Part shown: in pieces, positions 47,136-53,980 of the stretch
Position numbering within the stretch: the first letter of the stretch is position 1
How the letters are laid out: the number at the start of each line of letters is the position of its first letter
Assembly (NCBI GenBank): GCA_964541755.1
Contig: CAZIRF010000016.1
Coordinates: forward strand, 1 to 56,751
Direction of reading: 5' to 3'
Origin: CAZIRF01 sp964541755
GTDB taxonomy: Bacteria > Spirochaetota > Spirochaetia > Treponematales > Breznakiellaceae
Length of the DNA stretch: 56,751 nucleotides
Made by a program: the position numbers and the translations under genes
The notes under the pieces: model-generated
The model's input: only the letters and a program-made list of their open reading frames with translations
Told to the model about the DNA's origin: nothing
Database searches by the model: none

Positions 47136-48828
47136 CACATTCCGTACAGTGTGCCGGCCAGATGCCCGAAGCGTGCGACTCCCAGAGCTGCCCGCTTCCC
47201 TTCCAGATATTTTCCATTGCTTCTTTCAAGATATTTCCCGCTGGGGACCGCCGCCCCAGGTCCTCCCGGCAAAGGGGGACCGTCCCGTCCACGAGAACAG
47301 ATACATCGCGCATGAGGTGCCAACAGGGTTGCCTCTTGAGCGGCGAGAGGTCGGCGGCACGCCGCTGCGGGAGCCATCCGGCAAAGAAATCGTATTTCTG
47401 GATGATGACCTGGGCCCCCCTGTCCTTCCAGTGCCGCCAGAAGGCCTCAAGGTCCTCTTCCCCGTCGTCGAGTCGAAGGGCCTGCACCCAGAGGCTCTTG
47501 GGTGCGAGGGTAAGGAGTTTTTCTGTACAGGCGACCGCTTCCACCTGGCCGTCGCCACGCAGGGCCCGGTAGCGTGCGGGGTCTTTGGCGTCCATGGAGA
47601 CAATCCAGGAGAGCGGCCCCGGGCGTGAAGAGCCGGGGAAACCGCTTCGGGGAGGAGCGGCCTTGGCGGCCTCGAGGATGGCTTCGATACAGCCCTCCTG
47701 CCAGCCGATACCGCTGGTCTCGATGAGCAGCGACAGCGAAGGCCGGTCCAAGACCGCCTGTGCAATCCCGACGATGTCCGGATGGTGGGCAGCCTCCCCC
47801 CAGAGCGAGAGGTCGATGACCGCATCCCCGGCAAAAGAGACCACCTTGTCCAGTATCAGTTTGAAGTCTTCAAGGGCCATGAAGTCACTGCGCTCGGTGG
47901 GCAGGAGCCCCCCTTGTTCATGGCTCCATTTTGGCCAGGGGCAGAGTGTGCAGTTTTGGCTGCAACGGCCGTTGGTCTGTATGCTCACGAAGGCAGGCAG
48001 GGTACGCAGGTCTTGGGGGTGATCGTCGACAAAGCTGATAGTATCTTCCACACGCGCATAGCCATGGGAAAGGAAGCGTTCGATGAGGAGCCAATTGCGC
48101 CGGGAGTCGGCAAAAAAGGAGAGGCGCCTGGGACGCAGGTCCACCGTCGAGAGTTCTGTCTCGATTTCGAAGGCATTGATGTCCTTCTGCAGTACTTGAA
48201 AGAGAAGGTCCCGGTCCACCGCTTCGCCGTCTTCGCGGGCGATCCAAGCGAGGGCATCGAGGGAGGCGCGGTTGACGAGCTCGGGGGCAAAACCGGCGGG
48301 CCAGCCATCGGTATTGGTGTACTCGGCGTACCAATGACTGTGCCGTTCGAACATGCGCCCGGCGAGAGCAAGATCTAGGAGGGGGGCATCGGCCCAGGCC
48401 CACCATACGAGATCGACAGAGCTGCCGGTGGCGCTCGAACCGGCGGTCTTCTGCTCGGGGGAAGCCCCCTCTTCTGCCGCTGGCGGCGGGGCCGGAGGCA
48501 GGACTTCGCAGAGCCGCGACAGGAGGCTTGAACGCGTCCAGCCCTGTCCCGCTTCGGGGACGATGAGCTCGTCCACCCCCTCAAGCCCGGGGATTCCCTG
48601 TGCGGGATCAAAGGACGCGGGGGGATCGAGGTACACCGCCACCAGCCGCGAGGCTGCCGGAAGTTGCCGGACGAGAGAGAGGCAGTGCCGGCGCACCGAG
48701 GCGGTATCGGGAAAGCGGGGTGCTGCCGGAGCGCCTTCTTTGGCAGGAGTCGGGCTGCGATCAGTCGTAACCGACTGTGGCAGAGAGGCGGGGGCGTTGG
48801 GAACGAGGAGAACGACGCATGCATTCAT
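47110..48828 (-). CDS. spiro-SPASM radical SAM protein
   Basis: A 572-residue radical SAM enzyme with a spirochaete-specific architecture (spiro-SPASM family). Residues ~1-275 are a nucleotidyltransferase-like N-terminal region. The radical SAM cluster motif is CSQNCTLC (C-x3-C-x2-C) in VSIQTNGRCSQNCTLCPWPKWS, around residue 286. The C-terminal SPASM region has CWHLMRDVSVLVDGTVPLCREDLG and a final CTECDEYYTWNY. SPASM enzymes modify peptides or carry auxiliary Fe-S clusters; the substrate of this family is unknown. First gene of the glycan-type operon and divergent from xseA. Confidence 0.85.
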   Translation of the reverse strand: MNACVVLLVPNAPASLPQSVTTDRSPTPAKEGAPAAPRFPDTASVRRHCLSLVRQLPAASRLVAVYLDPPASFDPAQGIPGLEGVDELIVPEAGQGWTRSSLLSRLCEVLPPAPPPAAEEGASPEQKTAGSSATGSSVDLVWWAWADAPLLDLALAGRMFERHSHWYAEYTNTDGWPAGFAPELVNRASLDALAWIAREDGEAVDRDLLFQVLQKDINAFEIETELSTVDLRPRRLSFFADSRRNWLLIERFLSHGYARVEDTISFVDDHPQDLRTLPAFVSIQTNGRCSQNCTLCPWPKWSHEQGGLLPTERSDFMALEDFKLILDKVVSFAGDAVIDLSLWGEAAHHPDIVGIAQAVLDRPSLSLLIETSGIGWQEGCIEAILEAAKAAPPRSGFPGSSRPGPLSWIVSMDAKDPARYRALRGDGQVEAVACTEKLLTLAPKSLWVQALRLDDGEEDLEAFWRHWKDRGAQVIIQKYDFFAGWLPQRRAADLSPLKRQPCWHLMRDVSVLVDGTVPLCREDLGRRSPAGNILKEAMENIWKGSGQLWESHASGIWPAHCTECDEYYTWNY

Positions 48829-48914
48829 ATCTTTTCAAATATCGGCAAGCAGCGAGTTCCGGTACAGGAGAATCGTCCCGTAATGTTGAAGACTTTATAC
48901 ACGGAAAGGGCAGC

Positions 48915-48943
48915 TTGCCGCCCCCGGGTCTCCCGCGTATACT
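48915..48943 (+). promoter_or_regulatory. Promoter of xseA, apparently leaderless
   Basis: TTGCCG (48915-48920), 17-bp spacer, TATACT (48938-48943), then 6 nt to ATG 48950, so +1 should fall on the start codon. No Shine-Dalgarno sequence. Confidence 0.6.
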
Positions 48944-48949
48944 GCTGCC

Positions 48950-50194
48950 ATGGCCTTCGACGACTACTTCATTCAACAACAAGAAGACTGCCCCTGGACG
49001 ACGGTATCCGCCCTTACCGAGGAGATAAAGGCCTGCCTCGAGGGTACCTTCCGCCAGGTCAAGGTCGAGGGCGAAATCTCCAACTGCCGCCCCTCCAGTA
49101 CCGGTCACCTCTACTTCACCCTCAAGGATGAGGGGGCATCCCTTTCTGCCGTCATGTTCAAGAACCGCCTGCGCTCGCTCTCCCTCAAGCCCGCCGACGG
49201 GATGCGGGTGCGCGTTTCGGGCTCGCTTTCGGTCTACCCGCAGCGCGGCAGCTATCAGGTCATTGTCGAGAGTATAGAACAGGCGGGAGAAGGGGCCATT
49301 CTGGCCATGCTCGAGGAGCGAAAGCGCCGTCTTGCCGCCGAGGGGCTCTTCGACAGCGCACGCAAACCGCCCCTGCCCGAGGTCCCCTGGCACGTTGCCG
49401 TCGTCACCTCGCAGACCGGGGCCGCCCTGCGCGACATCCTGCAGGTCCTGCGCCGCAGGGCTCCCGGCATGCGCGTCACCATACTCCCCGCCGTTGTGCA
49501 GGGAAGCGAAGCGGCCGCAAGTATTGCCGCCCGCATTCGACAGGCCAACAGCTGGCAGCTGGGGGAAGTCCTCATCGTAGGGCGCGGAGGCGGTTCCCTC
49601 GAGGATCTCCTGCCCTTTTCCGATGAAGAGGTTGTCCGGGCCGTGGCGGAGTCCTCCATTCCGATGATAAGTGCGGTGGGCCACGAGGTGGACTGGGCCC
49701 TCTGCGATTACGCGGCCAGCCTGCGGGCCCCCACCCCCTCTGCCGCGGCAGAACTCGTAAGCGCCCGACACGGCGAGGAACGCCCGCGCATGGAGCAGGT
49801 ACTGCGGCGTATGGGGGACGAAATACGTTCCCGCCTCGAGCGCTGCCGCCTCCTCCTGCGCCCCTTCAAAAGCGACAACCTCGAACTGGCCTTCCGCTCC
49901 ATACTCCAGCCGCGCATGGTGCGCTTTGACGACGCCCGCGAAGAGCTCATCCTCTGCTTTCGGGACCTCCTGCGGGCCAAACGGCAGCGGCTTTCCCGCT
50001 CGCTGGCCATCCTCGAGACGGCAAACCCGGCAGAAGTCCTCGCACGCGGGTTCGCCATTGTGCGCGACGGTGAAAGCGGGGCGATACTGCGCAGGGCAGA
50101 AGACAGCCGCGAGGGCGCGGCCCTTTCCATTCAACTTTCACAGGGCGAAATAAGCGCCCGGGTACAGTCAATACAATCAGGTGGCAGATCATGA
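48950..50194 (+). CDS. xseA: Exodeoxyribonuclease VII large subunit
   Basis: Catalytic subunit of ExoVII, which degrades single-stranded DNA from both ends. The 414-residue protein has an N-terminal OB fold (FRQVKVEGEISNCRPSSTGHLYFTLKDEGASLSAVMF) and the catalytic core with VAVVTSQTGAALRDILQVLRRRAP, LIVGRGGGSLEDLLPFSDEEVVRAVAESSIPMISAVGHEVDWALCDYAASLRAPTPSAAAEL. A long helical region and FAIVRDGESGAILR at the end follow. It overlaps xseB by 4 nt (ATGA). Confidence 0.97.
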   Translation: MAFDDYFIQQQEDCPWTTVSALTEEIKACLEGTFRQVKVEGEISNCRPSSTGHLYFTLKDEGASLSAVMFKNRLRSLSLKPADGMRVRVSGSLSVYPQRGSYQVIVESIEQAGEGAILAMLEERKRRLAAEGLFDSARKPPLPEVPWHVAVVTSQTGAALRDILQVLRRRAPGMRVTILPAVVQGSEAAASIAARIRQANSWQLGEVLIVGRGGGSLEDLLPFSDEEVVRAVAESSIPMISAVGHEVDWALCDYAASLRAPTPSAAAELVSARHGEERPRMEQVLRRMGDEIRSRLERCRLLLRPFKSDNLELAFRSILQPRMVRFDDAREELILCFRDLLRAKRQRLSRSLAILETANPAEVLARGFAIVRDGESGAILRRAEDSREGAALSIQLSQGEISARVQSIQSGGRS

Positions 50195-50430
50195 AAAACT
50201 TCGAAGAGCGCCTCGCGCGCCTTGAAACCCTCGGCGACGCCATGCGCAAGAGCGACGTCCCCCTCGACGAGGCCATCGCGGCCTTCGAGGAGGGCATCAA
50301 GCTGGCTCGTTCCCTCGAAAAGGACCTCGATGCCCTTGAACGGCGGGTTGAGATCCTCATGAACGCCCCGGGCGACAGCGGCGACAAAAAACCGGAATTG
50401 GGCCTCTTCGACGAAGAGGATGCCGACTGA
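50191..50430 (+). CDS. xseB: Exodeoxyribonuclease VII small subunit
   Basis: A 79-residue helical subunit of ExoVII: MKNFEERLARLETLGDAMRKSDVPLDEAIAAFEEGIKLARSLEKDLDALERRVEIL, the family pattern, ending in an acidic tail. Several copies bind the helical region of XseA. Start overlaps the xseA stop (ATGA) and its stop overlaps mutL (TGATG), so xseA-xseB-mutL form one coupled unit. Confidence 0.96.
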   Translation: MKNFEERLARLETLGDAMRKSDVPLDEAIAAFEEGIKLARSLEKDLDALERRVEILMNAPGDSGDKKPELGLFDEEDAD

Positions 50431-52430
50431 TGTCCACGGACCGGCCCGTCCGCGTTCTCGACGCGGCGATTGCCCGCAAGATCGCCGCCGGGGAAGTCAT
50501 TGACCGCCCCGCCGCCGTCATCCGCGAGCTTCTGGACAATGCCCTCGACGCGGGGGCCCGCAGCATCGACATTTCGATAGAGGATGGCGGCCTGCGCTCA
50601 ATGGAAGTGTCCGACGACGGCTGCGGCATGACCCGCGAAGACCTCCTCCTGTGCTCCCTGCCCCACGCGACGAGCAAGATTCGCCGCGAGGAAGACCTCC
50701 TGGCCCTCGAGAGCCTGGGCTTTCGCGGCGAGGCCCTGGGCTCCATCGCCGCCGTCGCCGCCCTGGAAATCATCACGAGCACCGACGGCAACGGCGCAGT
50801 CTGCCTTAACGTGGGGCCGGCCATGAGCCTTCCCGGCCCCGCAGACCACAAAGCAGCAGCCGCAGGCGATGACCCGGATGGCAGTGACCGACCCGCCCCG
50901 CCCGCAAGCGGAGAACCTGCGCCGCCGATATCCGGCCGCCACGGGCTCACCCCGTGGCTCTCGGGCGGCTATCGCGCCCGGGGCACGAGTGTCCGGGTGC
51001 GCGGCCTCTTCGAGAATCTCCCCGCCCGCAAAAAATTCATGAAACGCGCTTCGAGCGAAGCGGGACACATCTACCGCACCATCGTCGAGAAGGCCCTCGC
51101 CTTCCCCGAATGCGCCTTCCGCTACCGCCAGGACGGCAGCATCAAACTCGTCCTCCCTGCCGCAGAAAGCCTTACACAGCGCTTTGTCGACGCCGTCATC
51201 GAGGAAAACGCCTCCACCCGCGGCAGGGGCAGCTTCGTCCACCATGCCAGCGGCGGCGATGAAGGCTTTCGCGTCGATGTAATCGTCGGCGGGCCGGAAC
51301 TGTGCCGTACAGACCGCCGCTTCCAGTTCATCTTCGCAAACAGGCGCCGCATCCAGGACTACTCCTTCCAGCAGGCCCTCGAGTACGGCTCCCAGGGCTG
51401 GTTTCCCAACAACAGCCACCCCGTCGGCGCCGTCTTCCTGCAGGTGGATGGCCCCCTCATCGACTTCAACATCCACCCGGCCAAGCGCGAAGCCCGCTTC
51501 CAGGACAGTGCCCGCATCCACCGCTCGATAAGTGCCGTCACCCGGAGTCTTTTCGAGTCCCTCTCGCGGCGGGAACGCTTTTTGGACGAGGAAGGCAAAG
51601 AATCGGGCATGGCTGATAGTTCCACCCGGCCCGCGGAGCTCTTCGACCGGGAAGGCCAAGTGCGCTACCAAGCCCGTCCGGTAGCCCACGGGACCGCCGA
51701 CCTCGCCGAACAGGCCCTGGGACACCGGCCGTACGGACAGCCCTTCCCCATCCAGGCATCGTCACAGTCGGCTTCTGCTGTGCGGTCGGCTTCTGCGCTG
51801 CAGGAGGCCCGCATCGGCCTTGAAAAACTCCTCGAAGAGCCCCCCCGCTTGCGGGAACTGCACGACAGTACCCTGGAAGAGGGGCACAGCACCGCACGCT
51901 ACCTGGGACAGGTCCTGGGGCTCTACCTCGTCGTGGAGCGCGCCGATGAAGTCCTCTTCATTGACCAGCACGCCGCCCACGAGCGCATCCTCTTTGACGC
52001 CCTCATGGAAAAACCGCCCGCAGCCCAGGAACTCCTCGTCCCCTATCCCTTCCATACCGAAGACCGGGCACAGTCTGCCTTCCTTGCCGCGCGCCGCGAA
52101 GAGCTCCTGCGTCTGGGTATCCACATAGAGGCGGATGGACCCGATTCCTGGGTCCTGTCCGGGCTCCCGGCGGCCTGGAACAGCCCCGACGGGGAGACCA
52201 TCGAAGCCATCCTCGACCTCGCCGGTGAAGGCGAGGACCGCGCACGAAGATGGTACGCCACCCTCGCCTGCAAAAAGGCCGTCAAAGACGGCCAGATCCT
52301 CGATGAAAGCCGGGGACGGGAACTGGCCCTTGCCGCCCTCGCCCTGCCTGATCCGCGCTGCCCCCACGGCCGCCCCATTTTTGTGCGCTTGGGTCGCGAA
52401 GCACTTGCAAAGGGTGTCCAGCGAACATAA
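50430..52430 (+). CDS. mutL: DNA mismatch repair protein MutL
   Basis: A 666-residue mismatch-repair ATPase. GHKL motifs: VIDRPAAVIRELLDNALDAGA, DDGCGMTREDL, SLGFRGEALGSIAAV. An Ala/Pro-rich insertion (~residues 130-180) interrupts the N-terminal domain before GTSVRVRGLFENLPARKKFMK. The linker (~375-490) contains dispersed element copy H (MADSSTRPAE, residues ~394-403). The C-terminal domain has endonuclease-type motifs DQHAAHERILFD (last Glu is Asp), ACKKAVKDGQ (ACHxA usual) and CPHGRP, so nicking activity is plausible but two positions are altered. It starts at a TGATG overlap with xseB. Confidence 0.96.
   Translation: MSTDRPVRVLDAAIARKIAAGEVIDRPAAVIRELLDNALDAGARSIDISIEDGGLRSMEVSDDGCGMTREDLLLCSLPHATSKIRREEDLLALESLGFRGEALGSIAAVAALEIITSTDGNGAVCLNVGPAMSLPGPADHKAAAAGDDPDGSDRPAPPASGEPAPPISGRHGLTPWLSGGYRARGTSVRVRGLFENLPARKKFMKRASSEAGHIYRTIVEKALAFPECAFRYRQDGSIKLVLPAAESLTQRFVDAVIEENASTRGRGSFVHHASGGDEGFRVDVIVGGPELCRTDRRFQFIFANRRRIQDYSFQQALEYGSQGWFPNNSHPVGAVFLQVDGPLIDFNIHPAKREARFQDSARIHRSISAVTRSLFESLSRRERFLDEEGKESGMADSSTRPAELFDREGQVRYQARPVAHGTADLAEQALGHRPYGQPFPIQASSQSASAVRSASALQEARIGLEKLLEEPPRLRELHDSTLEEGHSTARYLGQVLGLYLVVERADEVLFIDQHAAHERILFDALMEKPPAAQELLVPYPFHTEDRAQSAFLAARREELLRLGIHIEADGPDSWVLSGLPAAWNSPDGETIEAILDLAGEGEDRARRWYATLACKKAVKDGQILDESRGRELALAALALPDPRCPHGRPIFVRLGREALAKGVQRT
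51611..51632 (+). repeat. Dispersed element copy H (mutL linker)
   Basis: GGCTGATAGTTCCACCCG followed by GCCC, read as ADSSTRP in the flexible linker of MutL. Confidence 0.75.
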
Positions 52431-52455
52431 ATCCCCGGGGGAAAGGCCCGGAAAC

Positions 52456-52494
52456 AAAAAAAGGGCTGTTGCATACGTAATAATGCAACAGCCC
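52456..52494 (-). terminator. Terminator of tRNA-Leu
   Basis: Perfect 12-bp stem (52463-52474/52483-52494) with an 8-nt loop; on the minus strand it is followed by seven T. It also lies 26 nt after the mutL stop and may act in both directions. Confidence 0.9.
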
Positions 52495-52511
52495 CTCCAT
52501 AGCGAATACAG

Positions 52512-52594
52512 TGCCGGGAACGGGACTTGAACCCGAACTCCCTTGCGGGAAGGGGATTTTAAGTCCCCTGTGTCTACCATTCCACCACCCCGGC
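52512..52594 (-). tRNA. tRNA-Leu (anticodon UAA)
   Basis: Class II cloverleaf on the minus strand: acceptor GCCGGGG/TCCCGGC, anticodon stem GGGGA/TCCCC with loop CTTAAAA (anticodon TAA), variable arm CCCGCAAGGG, T-arm with GGTTCAAGTCC. Discriminator A. The CCA end is not encoded, unlike tRNA-Glu in this window. Confidence 0.97.
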
Positions 52595-52604
52595 GTGTCG
52601 ACTG

Positions 52605-52634
52605 ATACTAGCAAAGGGACCGTCCCGCGGTCAA
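52605..52634 (-). promoter_or_regulatory. Promoter of tRNA-Leu
   Basis: Minus strand TTGACC (52634-52629), 18-bp spacer, TAGTAT (52610-52605), about 10 nt before the mature 5' end. Confidence 0.6.
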
Positions 52635-52646
52635 CAGGAGTATTCC

Positions 52647-53438
52647 ATGCAACACTATCTTGATACCCACGCCCACCTCGTCCAGATTCTCGATGATGGC
52701 ATCATGGGCCGAAGTGAGCTTGAAAAGCTCCTGTCAGGCGGCTTTGGCCCCATTATCGACATCGGAACGAGGGCCGAGGACCTCTGCCCGCGCGTACGGG
52801 TGTTGGGCGACCTTCCCGGGGTGTATTTTTCGGCCGGCATATGGCCATACAAGGAAGATTTTTCCCACCCCGCCGAGCGGGTCGCCCTCCTCGAAGAGGG
52901 CCTCAGCTGCGCGCCGGCAGGCCGCCTCGTAGCCATTGGCGAGGCCGGCCTCGACCGCTGGCACAACAAGGCCGAAGACGGGACCGACCTCGCCGGCGAG
53001 AGGGAGCTGTTCGCCCGCCAGGCCGATCTTGCCCGACGGCTGGATCTCCCGCTCATCGTCCACTCGCGGGAGGACGCGGAGGGCACACTGGAAGTCCTCG
53101 AGGGCTTCCCGGGGCTCAAAATGGTCATTCACTGCTACTCGTACGGGGTCGAAGAGGCGCGGCGCTTTTTGGACCTGGGTGCCTTCATTTCATTCTCGGG
53201 AACCATCACCTACAAGAACGCCCGGGCCCAACAGGAGGCGGCGCGTTTTGTCCCCCTGGAGTCGCTCCTCGTGGAAACCGATGCCCCCTACCTGGCCCCC
53301 GTCCCGTACCGTGGCAAAAAAAATCGCCCCGACTATATCGGGGCGAGCTTCGACATGATCGCGCAGCTGCGCGGCATGGACACGGACACACTGTGCCACG
53401 CCATACGGGAGAACACGCGAGATATTTTCGGCATATAG
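52647..53438 (+). CDS. tatD: TatD-family metal-dependent DNase
   Basis: A 263-residue amidohydrolase-fold nuclease. Metal-binding and active-site motifs are in order: DTHAHL, GEAGLDRW, LPLIVHSREDAEGTL, VIHCYSYGVEEARRFLDLGAFISFSGTITYKNA and VETDAPYLAPVPYRGKKNRPDYI. GGAG lies 6 nt before ATG 52647. It ends just before the tandem-repeat array. Family members act in DNA repair and quality control; D-aminoacyl-tRNA deacylase activity is also reported for relatives. Confidence 0.93.
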   Translation: MQHYLDTHAHLVQILDDGIMGRSELEKLLSGGFGPIIDIGTRAEDLCPRVRVLGDLPGVYFSAGIWPYKEDFSHPAERVALLEEGLSCAPAGRLVAIGEAGLDRWHNKAEDGTDLAGERELFARQADLARRLDLPLIVHSREDAEGTLEVLEGFPGLKMVIHCYSYGVEEARRFLDLGAFISFSGTITYKNARAQQEAARFVPLESLLVETDAPYLAPVPYRGKKNRPDYIGASFDMIAQLRGMDTDTLCHAIRENTRDIFGI

Positions 53439-53475
53439 GCAGCACGCAAGCAGATGCCCGCGGCAGGTGAAGATG

Positions 53476-53546
53476 CCGCTATTCGGCCCTGGCCGCTATT
53501 CGGCCCTGGCCGCTATTCGGCCCTGGCCGCTATTCGGCCCTGGCCG
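53476..53546 (+). repeat. 17-bp tandem repeat array, truncated by an assembly gap
   Basis: Unit CCGCTATTCGGCCCTGG repeated four times without mismatch (53476-53492, 53493-53509, 53510-53526, 53527-53543) plus CCG, then the N run. Each unit junction contains the palindrome CGGCC-CT-GGCCG. There are no spacers, so it is a minisatellite and not CRISPR. True copy number is unknown. Confidence 0.95.
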
Positions 53547-53646
53547 NNNNNNNNNNNNNNNNNNNNNNNNNNNNNNNNNNNNNNNNNNNNNNNNNNNNNN
53601 NNNNNNNNNNNNNNNNNNNNNNNNNNNNNNNNNNNNNNNNNNNNNN
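53547..53646. other. Assembly gap (100 N)
   Basis: Exactly 100 Ns directly after the tandem array, so the length is probably nominal. The array is the likely reason for the break. Confidence 0.98.
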
Positions 53647-53647
53647 C

Positions 53648-53845
53648 TTACTCTGCTTTGATGACGTTAGTGGGACAGGCGTCGATGGCTTCCCGAATCC
53701 CGTCTTCATTGGCGGCCAGATCGACCCTCTCGTTTACCACCATCTTGTCGGGGACCGAAAATACTGCGGGGCAGATGGCCTCGCAGTTGCCGCAGGAAAT
53801 ACACTCGTCCTCGCTCTCGTCGAGCCAAACCTTGCTGATAGCCAT
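53648..53845 (-). CDS. Single [4Fe-4S] cluster ferredoxin
   Basis: A 65-residue small electron carrier. One cluster motif C-x2-C-x2-C is seen in ECISCGNCEAICPAVF, with a remote Cys in DACPTNVIKAE; the normal second Cys set of 2[4Fe-4S] ferredoxins is absent. The order resembles Thermotoga/Desulfovibrio-type single-cluster ferredoxins. AAAGGAG lies 5 nt before ATG 53845. The stop (TAA 53650-53648) is 2 nt from the assembly gap, so downstream context is unknown. Partners in the same anaerobic physiology could include the activase (20608-25002). Confidence 0.93.
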   Translation of the reverse strand: MAISKVWLDESEDECISCGNCEAICPAVFSVPDKMVVNERVDLAANEDGIREAIDACPTNVIKAE

Positions 53846-53879
53846 GAAAACTCCTTTGGGCCGCCATTCTATAGTGAAA

Positions 53880-53901
53880 CGGGCTCCACTATCAGACTAT
53901 A
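53880..53901 (-). repeat. Dispersed element copy I (upstream of the ferredoxin gene)
   Basis: Minus strand TATAGTCTGATAGTGG followed by AGCCCG: it keeps CTGATAGT and the CCCG end but differs in the middle. Weakest member of the set. Confidence 0.4.
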
Positions 53902-53925
53902 GTACCTCTTGGCCAAAAGCTGCAA
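53896..53925 (-). promoter_or_regulatory. Promoter of the ferredoxin gene
   Basis: Minus strand TTGCAG (53925-53920), 18-bp spacer, TATAGT (53901-53896); the -10 is the first six bases of dispersed element copy I. A second TATAGA lies closer to the gene (~53868). Confidence 0.5.
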
Positions 53926-53967
53926 GGAAAAGTCAATGCAGCCGCCCACAGCCGGGGGTCTGCATGC

Positions 53968-53973
53968 TACACT
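53968..53973 (+). promoter_or_regulatory. Extended -10 (TGC-TACACT) close to the PPDK-like start
   Basis: TACACT preceded by TGC, 7 nt before ATG 53981. The -35 is poor; AAGG is present directly before the ATG, so this start could be leaderless or have a very short leader. Confidence 0.4.
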
Positions 53974-53980
53974 TTAAGGC

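Noticed and set aside
48761..50134. 457-aa antisense open frame opposite xseA
   Set aside because: A GC-rich codon shadow of a certain gene. The same applies to long antisense frames at 13118-14521, 15831-16760, 23692-24927, 53933-55150 and 55346-56719.
53476..53546. Possible CRISPR array
   Set aside because: Units are directly adjacent with no spacers, and no cas genes are present.
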